Of a stretch of 8,132 nt of DNA, positions 1 through 6,545 are shown piece after piece. Each line of letters opens with the position of its first letter. The stretch's first letter is position 1. The notes under the pieces were generated by a model. The model saw nothing but the letters and a program-made list of their open reading frames with translations. It was not told where the DNA came from and did not search any database. Both the position numbers and the translations under genes were made by a program. Origin of the DNA: Betaproteobacteria bacterium (GTDB taxonomy: Bacteria > Pseudomonadota > Gammaproteobacteria > Tethybacterales > Tethybacteraceae); NCBI GenBank assembly GCA_026710225.1, contig JAPORI010000176.1, positions 1-8,132 of the forward strand, written 5' to 3'.

Positions 1-7
1 TTATAGG

Positions 8-172
8 CTAAAGTTGCTGCGGCGGCTGAAAAAGGCCGCTGCGCCCGGCAATCAGCAGGCAGATTCCGGCCAGAGCGACGAACATTAGCCCGCATACTGC
101 CGCCAGTGCCTGCAACAGCAGTTGCAGGCCAATCAGCGGCAGCGCAACCAGCCGGCCCAGGGTGCCAATCAT
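8..172 (-). CDS. Small hydrophobic membrane protein, 54 aa, unknown function
   Basis: I do not recognise this protein. It has 54 residues. Apart from a short start (MIGTLGR) and a polar tail (GRSGLFQPPQQL) it is almost wholly hydrophobic from about residue 8 to 43, which is enough for one long or two short membrane helices. The ATG at 172 overlaps the TGA of the preceding gene as ATGA, so translation is probably coupled to it. It ends in TAG at 8-10. A longer reading of this frame, up to 430, would only run through the shadow of the upstream gene, so I chose the coupled ATG. It is the last visible gene of the ybjQ-methyltransferase operon. The coupling and the clean hydrophobic profile support a real gene, but there is no homology I can name. 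Confidence 0.55.
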   Translation of the reverse strand: MIGTLGRLVALPLIGLQLLLQALAAVCGLMFVALAGICLLIAGRSGLFQPPQQL

Positions 173-420
173 GTTTCTGATTTGTCCTGGTCCGGCGGCG
201 GCAGACGGCGCCGGCGCACGACCTCGACTACCGCTTCCGGGACGATCTGGATTTCGCTGCGCACCGGCCGGAAGCGGGCTCCCGGCTGGGTTACCAGTCG
301 GGCCAGATGGGCGCAACCGGCCGAACCCAGCCCAAACAGCACACACAGCAGCAGGGCAACGGCCGCCAGCCCTGCCAGCGGCGCCAGCGCCAGCAGGGCA
401 ATGATTTGTTGCGCTCTCAT
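169..420 (-). CDS. Small single-pass membrane protein, 83 aa, unknown function
   Basis: This 83-residue protein is of a family I do not recognise. Residues about 4-32 form one strongly hydrophobic segment (ALLALAPLAGLAAVALLLCV within it). It is followed by a soluble part with a basic cluster (VVRRRRLPPP) and a charged C-terminus (DQDKSET). The layout fits an N-terminal membrane anchor with a tail of about 50 residues. The segment could also be a signal peptide, but no clear cleavage site stands out. The ATG at 420 overlaps the methyltransferase TGA (ATGA at 417-420), and its own TGA overlaps the ATG of the next small gene (169-172). The gene therefore sits between two coupled neighbours, which is the main support that it is translated. 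Confidence 0.6.
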   Translation of the reverse strand: MRAQQIIALLALAPLAGLAAVALLLCVLFGLGSAGCAHLARLVTQPGARFRPVRSEIQIVPEAVVEVVRRRRLPPPDQDKSET

Positions 421-992
421 AGCTCGGCATTATCCTTGGTCAGCAGGATGCGCTGCCAGGTCACTGCCGGGCGCTGCAAGTCGGCAGCCTTTGAAATGTG
501 CCGCGCCGCAAGCCCAAGAGCGGCAAACTCAGCCAGCAGGGTTTGCCGAACGACTTCATGCATGCCGCGCTGTCGGTCAATCGGGTGGCGCAGGGTAACC
601 GCCAGGCTTCCCCCATCGAGCAGCAGGGCGGCAAGTTCGGCGGCGGCGGCTGAGCGTTGGTCAGGCCTGATGAACATCCACACTGCATTGGCGAGAATGA
701 ACGCAAAACGCGGCCTTGCTGCAAAACCGAGACCGGGCAGACTGCCGGAGCGCAACTTGAAGCCGGTCTGGGGATGCCGGCGCCTGGCTTCAGCGCGCAT
801 AACTGCATCCGGTTCAACGGCAGTTACCGCAAAACCGGCTTGCACCAGCCAGGCCGCGTCGCGACCGCTGCCGGAACCTACTTCCAGCACTGGTGCCGGC
901 GGTGGCGGCAGGAAATCGACCAGCCAGGAATTTATCTTCGCCGCGGGCAGGCTTTCGTAGAAACTGGCCAGTTGCCCCGTGGCTGGATTCAC
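417..992 (-). CDS. Class I SAM-dependent methyltransferase
   Basis: The 191-residue product has the Rossmann-fold methyltransferase signature. Motif I is at residues 35-43 (VLEVGSGSG, followed by RDAAWL). An acidic residue ends strand 2 at E60 (AVEPD) and binds the SAM ribose hydroxyls in this fold. A later segment (LLLDGGSLAVTLRHP, about 123-137) fits strand 5 of the fold. The N-terminus (FYESLPAAKINSWLVDFLP) resembles the start of other GRDAAWL-type methyltransferases, so the protein looks complete. The start is GTG at 992, with a weak purine-rich stretch (GCGAGAA) about 8 bases upstream. It lies 31 bases after the ybjQ stop and overlaps the next gene by ATGA. The substrate is not visible from sequence; a small molecule is more likely than DNA or rRNA because no target-recognition domain is present. 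Confidence 0.8.
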   Translation of the reverse strand: MNPATGQLASFYESLPAAKINSWLVDFLPPPPAPVLEVGSGSGRDAAWLVQAGFAVTAVEPDAVMRAEARRRHPQTGFKLRSGSLPGLGFAARPRFAFILANAVWMFIRPDQRSAAAAELAALLLDGGSLAVTLRHPIDRQRGMHEVVRQTLLAEFAALGLAARHISKAADLQRPAVTWQRILLTKDNAEL

Positions 993-1023
993 TTCGTTTT
1001 TCTCGCTAGCGACAAGGGCAAGG

Positions 1024-1347
1024 CTAGGATACGGTTACCGCAGTGCCGGAAATTGAAACCATCAGCATGTTGGAGCCGCCGGTGCCAATCACCTCGTAGT
1101 CAATGTCAACTCCGACCACTGCGTTGGCGCCCATTTCCTCGGCGGTTTTCTTCAAATCACTGAGCGCCTCTTCGCGGGCTCGAGCCAGTTCCTGTTCATA
1201 GGAGCCGGAGCGGCCGCCAATGACGTTGGTGATGCTGGCAAAGATGTCCTTGAAGACATTGGCGCCGAGAATCGCCTCGCCTACCGCAATGCCGTGATAG
1301 GCGGCTATCTTGCGTCCCTCGACGGACGAAGTGGTGGTGATGATCAT
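1024..1347 (-). CDS. ybjQ: YbjQ / UPF0145 family protein (putative heavy-metal-binding domain)
   Basis: The 107-residue product matches the YbjQ/UPF0145 family over its whole length. It has the N-terminal TTTSSVEGRKIAAYHGIAVG, the GEAILGANVFKD block, IGGRSGSYEQEL, a charged helix (AREEALSDLKKTAEEMGANA), VVGVDIDYEV, and the C-terminal MLMVSISGTAV. E. coli YbjQ is also 107 residues. Family members are annotated as putative heavy-metal-binding, but no biochemical role is firmly established and I see no Cys/His metal cluster here. I chose the ATG at 1347 over an in-frame ATG at 1371 because GGGGAA lies at 1354-1359, 6 bases upstream, and because family length agrees. It is the first gene of the minus-strand operon with the methyltransferase and the small membrane proteins. 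Confidence 0.9.
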   Translation of the reverse strand: MIITTTSSVEGRKIAAYHGIAVGEAILGANVFKDIFASITNVIGGRSGSYEQELARAREEALSDLKKTAEEMGANAVVGVDIDYEVIGTGGSNMLMVSISGTAVTVS

Positions 1348-1389
1348 TGTTGGTTCCCCGGTTGGATGCATGAAAATTCAGAAAATGAT

Positions 1390-1395
1390 ATTATA
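1390..1395 (-). promoter_or_regulatory. Candidate -10 box (TATAAT) for the ybjQ operon
   Basis: The minus strand reads a perfect TATAAT here, which would put the transcription start near 1383 and give a leader of about 36 bases before the ybjQ ATG. No good -35 hexamer lies at 16-18 bases spacing, so this rests on the -10 box and its position. The surrounding bases (ATATTATAT) are symmetrical and read TATTAT on the plus strand, so the same AT island could also serve thpR. Confidence 0.4.
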
Positions 1396-1407
1396 TGGGT
1401 CCGGCCA

Positions 1408-2019
1408 ATGAATGATTCACAATCTGCCAGCAACAAGAGCAGTCTGCGCAGGACTTTCGCAGCAGCCCTGCCGGCCGCTGCCTGTCGGGACAAGCTGACC
1501 GAATTTTGCACCCAGGCGGCCGCCGCAACCGGCGGCCGGCCGATGCCAGCGCAAAACCTGCACATCACCCTGCGCTTTTACGGAGATTCCGATCCCGATC
1601 AGATCGCCGGGCAACTCCAGCGGGTATCGCAAGCCGGCAAAACGATTGAGCGCTTTTTGGTTTCGGTTGCAAGGTTGCGCGCAATGCCGCGTCGCCATCC
1701 CCGGCTGCTGTGGCTGGAACTTGTTCCTGACCCGCACCTGCTGCGCCTGCATCAGTTGCAATTTGCAAAAGGGGAAGAACAGGAGCGCCGCTTTCTGCCT
1801 CACATCACCGCAGTGCGCGCCATTAGCAGTCAACCGGTCAAACTGCCCGGTTGCTCACTCAACAAAATCGGGCCAATTGAAGTTGAGAGCATCGCGTTAA
1901 TCCAGTCGCATCTGCAACCGGACGGATCGCAATATGAAATTATCGAGCGCTTCAAACTTGCCAATGCACCGCCGGCAAAGAAAATCGGTAATCGCAATCA
2001 ATTCCAAGATGGTAATTAG
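1408..2019 (+). CDS. thpR: RNA 2',3'-cyclic phosphodiesterase / 2'-5' RNA ligase family
   Basis: This 203-residue protein belongs to the 2H phosphoesterase superfamily, LigT/ThpR branch. Enzymes of this branch hydrolyse RNA 2',3'-cyclic phosphates to 2'-phosphates and were first described as 2'-5' tRNA ligases. Both catalytic HxT motifs are present: NLHITLRFYGD (HIT at residues 52-54) and FLPHITAVR (HIT at 132-134). They are about 80 residues apart, as in E. coli ThpR. The C-terminal pattern IQSHLQPDGSQYEIIERF is also typical. The start is uncertain. The ATG at 1408 puts the family N-terminal strand (RTFAAALP) about 15 residues in, whereas in-frame starts at 1366 or 1294 would run into ybjQ or its start. 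No strong ribosome-binding site is visible. It is the only plus-strand gene here and converges on the unknown gene ending at 2040. It is about 25 residues longer than E. coli ThpR, through both ends. Confidence 0.88.
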   Translation: MNDSQSASNKSSLRRTFAAALPAAACRDKLTEFCTQAAAATGGRPMPAQNLHITLRFYGDSDPDQIAGQLQRVSQAGKTIERFLVSVARLRAMPRRHPRLLWLELVPDPHLLRLHQLQFAKGEEQERRFLPHITAVRAISSQPVKLPGCSLNKIGPIEVESIALIQSHLQPDGSQYEIIERFKLANAPPAKKIGNRNQFQDGN

Positions 2020-2039
2020 GCTGCAATCAGGGGGAATTT

Positions 2040-2543
2040 TCATTGATTCAGAAAAGAAACTCTCTTGCGCAATTCATCGGACAAATCGGCTGGATCGATA
2101 TGACCTTGTTCTATAGCATTCCTGGTGATTTCCATGAGCCTTCTTTTCGGGATCGTGCAAGTCAGTTTTTTGCCAATTGAGTCAGCAATCAATCTGGCGA
2201 CCTGCACAAGACGAACACCATCAAGGCTAGTCAATTCGCAATGCTCACTGGCTAGTTTTCTGTAGGGTGTCCTGCCTTCTGTATCATGCAAATCAGGGTT
2301 GTGCAGCAAAAGATCCGCAGGAATCAAGGCTAGTTCAACCCTGTTAATGTAATCTCCGGATGCAACAATAGCAAGTGCTATTTGCTCAATATGCTTTTGC
2401 TTTTGAGAGAGGCATTTCCAGAGGGAAATACGATTGTTTTGCGTGCGCAAATCACCTGTAATCGCATCAGATGGAACTTCGCCTGGTTTCAGTCCCTCAT
2501 TGCTCCCCCATTTTGCCAAACTTATTTTCCGGACATAAAACAT
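2040..2543 (-). CDS. Unknown protein, second gene of a two-gene cassette
   Basis: I do not recognise this 167-residue protein well enough to name a function. It is soluble, with no signal peptide or membrane segment. It starts MFYVRKISLAKWG, has a middle block SDAITGDLRTQNNRISLWKC (residues 25-44), and then looks alpha-helical. A segment RLVQVARLIADSIGKK (111-126) precedes a short helical C-terminus (IPKRRLMEITRNAIEQGHI, then PADLSDELRKRVSFL). No nuclease, ATPase or DNA-binding signature is evident. It follows its partner by 7 bases with no clear ribosome-binding site, which suggests co-expression and perhaps coupling. G+C is about 42-48% in sampled rows, well below the glycolytic genes, so horizontal acquisition is plausible. 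It ends 20 bases from the convergent thpR with no obvious terminator between them. Confidence 0.75.
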   Translation of the reverse strand: MFYVRKISLAKWGSNEGLKPGEVPSDAITGDLRTQNNRISLWKCLSQKQKHIEQIALAIVASGDYINRVELALIPADLLLHNPDLHDTEGRTPYRKLASEHCELTSLDGVRLVQVARLIADSIGKKLTCTIPKRRLMEITRNAIEQGHIDPADLSDELRKRVSFLNQ

Positions 2544-2550
2544 CTGGTTT

Positions 2551-3054
2551 TCAAAGAGTTGCGATCACTTTCTTAATGTATTCGTCCAGCCAATACACAG
2601 GCTCGGAATGCTTCTCAAGAATGCCACGCATTGCCGGGTCTCCCCATTCTTCCGCCGCCTGTGCAGCTGCATCTCTGATTGGCAAGCTGCTGGATGCAAG
2701 TCCGGATCGGACTATTTCGATCCGCCAGTTGGCGTTTCCGGCCCTTTCCTGTCTGGCTAGACAGCGAAATACAGATGCAGCAAAACCGGGACGATTTGCA
2801 TCCAGAGAAATGCTCCGCAAAAATTCCAGCACCTGCGCTTCTCGCTCTTTTTGCAAAGATTCGGAAATTGTCTTTTCAGCTGCATGACTAATGCAGTCTT
2901 CAAGAGGCTCATTCTCGAAGTCTCTGTGCAATTTTGCTTCAAGCCGCTCAAAAAAGCGAATATCAGTAGCGGCAACAGCAGGATCAGACATGCTGGGCAT
3001 CATGGTTGGAATTTCAACGGAAGCAGTTTTTGGCATGATACAGATTTGGATCAA
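2551..3054 (-). CDS. Unknown helical protein (possible HEAT-like), first gene of a two-gene cassette
   Basis: The family is not recognised. As read from TTG at 3054 it is 167 residues; in-frame ATGs at 3036 and 2991 would give 161 or 146. No ribosome-binding site decides among them. The N-terminal 22 residues (IPTMMPSM within them) look unstructured, and the rest is predicted helical by composition. The C-terminal half has two helix pairs that resemble HEAT-type repeats by eye: VLEFLRSISLDANRPGFAAS and SLPIRDAAAQAAEEWGDPAM. It closes with SEPVYWLDEYIKKVI. That fold would suggest a protein-binding or scaffold role, but this is inference only. A TATAAT box lies 30 bases upstream, separate from ftsK. 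The next unknown gene follows 7 bases after its TGA. Base composition is poorer in G+C than the flanking operons. Confidence 0.75.
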   Translation of the reverse strand: MIQICIMPKTASVEIPTMMPSMSDPAVAATDIRFFERLEAKLHRDFENEPLEDCISHAAEKTISESLQKEREAQVLEFLRSISLDANRPGFAASVFRCLARQERAGNANWRIEIVRSGLASSSLPIRDAAAQAAEEWGDPAMRGILEKHSEPVYWLDEYIKKVIATL

Positions 3055-3083
3055 TAGGCGGAAATCAAGAAATACGAGCAGGA

Positions 3084-3089
3084 ATTATA
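3084..3089 (-). promoter_or_regulatory. Candidate -10 box (TATAAT) for the unknown two-gene cassette
   Basis: In the 69 bases between the ftsK stop and the first unknown gene, the minus strand carries a perfect TATAAT (within GGGTTATAATTCC). The predicted start of transcription is near 3077, 22 bases before the TTG at 3054 or 40 before the ATG at 3036. No good -35 hexamer is seen at normal spacing. It suggests the cassette is transcribed independently of the glycolysis-ftsK operon. No rho-independent terminator for ftsK is visible here. Confidence 0.4.
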
Positions 3090-3123
3090 ACCCGAAATCA
3101 GCAGGAGATACTCGTTGCTAGCC

Positions 3124-5397
3124 CTAGTTGTCAAGCAGCCGCCGGGAACCGGATTCATCCATGCCTGATACCACGCCTTTTACTTCCATTTGCTCGACCA
3201 GTCGGGCAGCACGGTTGTAGCCGATGCGCAGATGTCGCTGCACCAGCGATATCGAGGCACGCTTGTGCTTGCGCACCACTTCCACCGCCTGATCATAGAG
3301 TTCGTCGCCATTGTCGCTGCCGGCCTGGCTGCCAGCATCTGCCGCATCGCCGGTGACTGGCGCGGCAAAGTCAATGGTCTCGTATTCGTCGTCGGCATAC
3401 TGCTGCTTTACGTGTCCGACCACCTTGTGCACGTCAGCGTCACTGACATAGGCGCCATGCACCCGAATTGGTGAAGCGGTGCCGCCAGGCAGAAACAGCA
3501 TGTCGCCCAGGCCAAGCAGAGTCTCGGCACCACCCTGGTCGATGATGGTGCGCGAATCTATCTTCGATGAAACCTGAAAGGCGATCCGGCTCGGGATGTT
3601 CGCCTTGATCAGGCCGGTAATCACATTTACTGACGGACGCTGGGTGGCCAGGATCAGATGCACTCCGGCGGCCCGCGCTTTCTGGGCGAGGCGGCTGATT
3701 TGTTGCTCGACCTTCTTGCCGGAGACCATCATCAAATCGGCAAGCTCATCGATGATCATCACTATCCGGGGCAAGGCGACCAGCGGCTCGCCGCTTTCCG
3801 GATCGGTTGTCCCCTTGGCGGCCAGGGCATTGAGGCCGCTGATGTTGCGCACTCCATATTCGGCCATCAGCCGATAGCGCCGCTCCATCTCGCCGATGCA
3901 CCAGCCAAGCACCGACGGCACCAGATCCATGTTGGTAACCACCGGCGCCAGCAGATGCGGCAGGCCCTCGTAGACCCCCATCTCGACCACCTTCGGGTCG
4001 ATGAGAATCAGACGCACATCATCAGGCGTCGACTTGAACAGCAGCGACAGGATAAGTGAATTGATCTGCACCGACTTGCCGGAACCGGTGGTGCCGGCGG
4101 CCAGTAGATGCGGCATCCGTTCCAAATCGGCGATCAGCGGCGTGCCCGCGATATCCCGGCCCAGCGCCAGACTGATCGGACTGGCCGAACAAGTGAATTC
4201 GCCGGAGTTGATCACGTCTTGCAGACTTACCATTTCCCGCTGCTCGTTGGGAACTTCCAGACCCATGGTGGTCTTGCCCGGAATCGATTCCAGCACCCGG
4301 ATGCTGGCCACCCCCAGCGCCCGCGACAGGTCTCGGGCAAGGTTGACGATCTGAATGCCCTTGACGCCGGTTGCCGGCTCGATCTCGTAGCGGGTTACCA
4401 CCGGACCGGGAAGAATCTCGCGCACGGTTGCCAGCACCCCGAATTCTTCGAGTTTGCTGCGAATCGATTCGGCCATCGCCTGCAATTGTTCTTCGGAAAG
4501 CTTGCGGGCGGTGCTGGTGATCGGTGAAAGCAGGCTTGCGGTGGGCATCTGCGCCTTGCTGGTGCGGCGCTTGGCGGTGGCTGACTTGACCGGTGCCGCG
4601 ACACTGCCAGCCGGCGGGGTGCTGCTGGCAACGGCTGTTGCGACCGCCGGTCGATCTGGCGGTGCGGAAAACTGCGGTTCAGCAGCCGATTTGGCAACTG
4701 GTGCGGCGGCGGTCGGTCGAATCGCCGGAGTCGCCGGCGGCGATTTGCTTGGCCGGGGAATTTGCTCGCGCAATACAAAAAATATCTTGAGCAACTCTGC
4801 GAACATCGGCCGGGTGCGCCGGTAGCCTTTTTCGGCCAGCGCACCAACCAGATCGCAGGCTTCGATCCAGGAGAAGTTGGCAAACAGGGAAAGTCCAGCC
4901 AGCCAGCAGCCGGCCAGAATCAGGGTTGTGCCGTGAAAGCCCAGGGCATAAAAGAGGCTGTTGGCGACGCTAAAGCCGAGAATGCCGCCGCTGCGCTGAT
5001 GGGGAAGATCATCGCTGCCGGCAGTGAAATGAAGCGCTTCCAGCGAACTGGTGCATACCAGCAGCAGCAGCAATCCGGTGATAGCACTGGCCGCCCAGTA
5101 GCGGGATCGGTCGCGGGCAATCTGGCCAAGCAGCAGCCAGGTGCTGCATATGACCACCGCCACCGCCAGATAGGCGGAGTTGCCAAACAGGTAGAAAAAT
5201 CCGTGCGCAATGTAGGAACCGAGGCGACCGCCGATGTTTGCGATCTGGTGGCTGCCGGCATCGATGTCGGCAAGCCGGTAGGAGCCCAGCGATATGTAGA
5301 CATAGGCGCCGAGTACTACCGCAATGATGATTGCCGCTTCCCGCAGCAGCAGCAGGGGGCGCAGGCGAAGTGAAGCCTCGGCCCCGGACTTACTCAT
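3124..5397 (-). CDS. ftsK: FtsK/SpoIIIE-type DNA translocase
   Basis: FtsK is a septum-anchored, ATP-driven DNA pump that clears and aligns chromosome termini and activates XerCD resolution at dif. The 757-residue product has the full layout. An N-terminal membrane part has about four helices (roughly residues 19-38, 66-90, 102-119, 144-173). A Pro/Ala-rich linker covers about 213-299. The RecA-like motor has Walker A GTTGSGKS at 435-442 and Walker B IVMIIDEL at 545-552. The C-terminal winged-helix gamma domain runs from about 697 (RASISLVQRHLRIGYNRAAR within it) and binds the polar KOPS sequences in this family. The linker is much shorter than in E. coli FtsK (1329 residues), giving a SpoIIIE-like size. 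I chose the ATG at 5397, which overlaps the pgk TGA (ATGA). The longer reading to 5490 only runs back through pgk. The product looks intact, and its coupling to pgk is unusual. Confidence 0.96.
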   Translation of the reverse strand: MSKSGAEASLRLRPLLLLREAAIIIAVVLGAYVYISLGSYRLADIDAGSHQIANIGGRLGSYIAHGFFYLFGNSAYLAVAVVICSTWLLLGQIARDRSRYWAASAITGLLLLLVCTSSLEALHFTAGSDDLPHQRSGGILGFSVANSLFYALGFHGTTLILAGCWLAGLSLFANFSWIEACDLVGALAEKGYRRTRPMFAELLKIFFVLREQIPRPSKSPPATPAIRPTAAAPVAKSAAEPQFSAPPDRPAVATAVASSTPPAGSVAAPVKSATAKRRTSKAQMPTASLLSPITSTARKLSEEQLQAMAESIRSKLEEFGVLATVREILPGPVVTRYEIEPATGVKGIQIVNLARDLSRALGVASIRVLESIPGKTTMGLEVPNEQREMVSLQDVINSGEFTCSASPISLALGRDIAGTPLIADLERMPHLLAAGTTGSGKSVQINSLILSLLFKSTPDDVRLILIDPKVVEMGVYEGLPHLLAPVVTNMDLVPSVLGWCIGEMERRYRLMAEYGVRNISGLNALAAKGTTDPESGEPLVALPRIVMIIDELADLMMVSGKKVEQQISRLAQKARAAGVHLILATQRPSVNVITGLIKANIPSRIAFQVSSKIDSRTIIDQGGAETLLGLGDMLFLPGGTASPIRVHGAYVSDADVHKVVGHVKQQYADDEYETIDFAAPVTGDAADAGSQAGSDNGDELYDQAVEVVRKHKRASISLVQRHLRIGYNRAARLVEQMEVKGVVSGMDESGSRRLLDN

Positions 5398-6545
5398 TGC
5401 AGGGCTTCTATCGCCGGCAGCTGCTTGCCCTCCATGAATTCGAGAAATGCTGAACCGCCGGTGGTAACGTAGTCGATGCGATCTTCGCATCCGAACTGGC
5501 GCAGGGCGGCCAGCGTCTCACCGCCGCCGGCGACCGTGTAGGCAGAACTTTCCGCCAGCGCCCGGGCAACCGCTTCGGTGCCGGCGGCAAATTGCGGCTT
5601 TTCGAAAACACCCATCGCCCCGGCCCAGATCACGGTGCCGGCTTCGGCAATCGCGGCGGCAAAACTGGCGGCCGTCTTATCTCCGATGTCGAGAATCATC
5701 TCTTGCCCGGCAACCTGATCAACCGGACAGCTCCTGATCTGCGCACTGTCGAAACCGGCGGCGACCTTGACATCACTCGGCAGCATGAACTTGTCAGCGC
5801 AACTGGCGAGCAACTTTTCCGCCGCTTCGTGCATATCCGGTTCGCGCAGCGACTTGCCGATTTGCACACCTTGGGCAACCAGCAAGGTGTTGGCGATGCC
5901 GCCGCCGACCAATACCCGGTCGGCATCGGCAGCCAGCGCGGTAAGGGCACCGAGCTTGTCGGAAATCTTGGCGCCGCCGACAATCACCGTCTGCGGGCGC
6001 CGATCGGCCTGTCGAGCCCGGCCAAGCATCGCAACTTCCTTTTCCACCAGCAAGCCGGCGCAACGCGCCGGCGCAACTTTGGCCGTGGCAACCAAAGAGG
6101 CATCCTTGCGATGCGCCGATCCGAACGCTTCCAGAACAAACACATCGCCGAGACTGGCATAGCGCTTCGCCAGCGTCTCGTCGCCGCTCTTTTCACCGGG
6201 ATTGAGGCGGGTGTTCTCGATCATCAGCAACTGTCCGGATGCCGGCCGCTGTGCTTGGTCTAAAGACTTGCAAAAAGCCACTTCCTTGCCGATCAATTCG
6301 GAAAGATTTTTGGCAACCGGCGCCAGCGACCATTTCACATCGTCGCTACCCTCCGGCGGGCGTCCGAAATGGGAAAGCAAGACCACGCCGGCCCCCCCGG
6401 CAAGCAGTTCGCGCAGGGTGGGGATGATTGCCTCGATACGGGCGGTATCGGTTATCCGACCGTCGCGAACCGGGACATTCAGATCGGCGCGAACCAGCGC
6501 AACCTTGTCCTTCCAGTCGAAGTCGGCAAGCCGCTTCACGATCAA
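5394..6545 (-). CDS. pgk: Phosphoglycerate kinase, with divergent nucleotide-site motifs
   Basis: The enzyme transfers phosphate from 1,3-bisphosphoglycerate to ADP in cytosolic glycolysis. The 383-residue length is normal. Conserved elements are the substrate arginine in VRADLNVPV (R19), SHFGRP (58-63), the lysine of GGAKISDKL (K197) and VGGGIANT (213-220). Several motifs depart from consensus. WNGPxGVFE is WAGAMGVFE (W307-E315), losing the Asn and Pro. GGGDT is GGGET (E343). The usual DAFG is EAFG (139-142), ENVRF is ENTRL, and STGGGA is TTGGSA (361-366). Part of the changed set lines the MgADP site, so kinetics could differ, though the frame is intact. The start may be TTG at 6545, overlapping the gap stop as TTGA, or GTG at 6539, 2 bases after it. 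The family N-terminus (KRLADFDW) does not decide. It is coupled to ftsK downstream. Confidence 0.95.
   Translation of the reverse strand: MIVKRLADFDWKDKVALVRADLNVPVRDGRITDTARIEAIIPTLRELLAGGAGVVLLSHFGRPPEGSDDVKWSLAPVAKNLSELIGKEVAFCKSLDQAQRPASGQLLMIENTRLNPGEKSGDETLAKRYASLGDVFVLEAFGSAHRKDASLVATAKVAPARCAGLLVEKEVAMLGRARQADRRPQTVIVGGAKISDKLGALTALAADADRVLVGGGIANTLLVAQGVQIGKSLREPDMHEAAEKLLASCADKFMLPSDVKVAAGFDSAQIRSCPVDQVAGQEMILDIGDKTAASFAAAIAEAGTVIWAGAMGVFEKPQFAAGTEAVARALAESSAYTVAGGGETLAALRQFGCEDRIDYVTTGGSAFLEFMEGKQLPAIEALQ

Noticed and set aside
307..960. Plus-strand open frame of 217 codons opposite the methyltransferase and the 83-codon gene
   Set aside because: The protein is rich in Ser, Arg and Ala with no fold signature, and the opposite strand has the SAM motif and coupled starts.
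1003..1012. Perfect 10-base palindrome TCGCTAGCGA between ybjQ and the methyltransferase
   Set aside because: Too short, with no spacer for a hairpin loop and no T-run; it may be chance and there is no second copy that I noticed.
1294..1407. N-terminal extension of ThpR into the ybjQ gene
   Set aside because: Family alignment starts near RTFAAALP, and the extension would overlap ybjQ antisense with no supporting motif.
2024..2048. Possible terminator between convergent thpR and the unknown gene (AATCA / TGATT)
   Set aside because: A five-pair AT-rich stem with a 14-base loop is not stable enough to support a terminator call.
3075..3116. Possible ftsK terminator (ACGAG / CTCGT)
   Set aside because: Only five pairs around a loop of more than 30 bases and no T-run; the same stretch holds the TATAAT box.
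4762..5373. Plus-strand open frame of 203 codons opposite the ftsK membrane domain
   Set aside because: It is antisense to a well-supported FtsK; composition (Gln/Ala/Gly runs) is that of a shadow frame.
5398..5490. N-terminal extension of FtsK to an upstream start
   Set aside because: The extra 31 residues are Arg/His-rich shadow sequence inside pgk; the ATG at 5397 with the ATGA overlap fits the family start.
5592..6263. Long plus-strand open frame (223 codons) opposite pgk
   Set aside because: It is antisense to pgk, which has clear family motifs. The encoded protein has no recognisable features and reflects high G+C codon bias.
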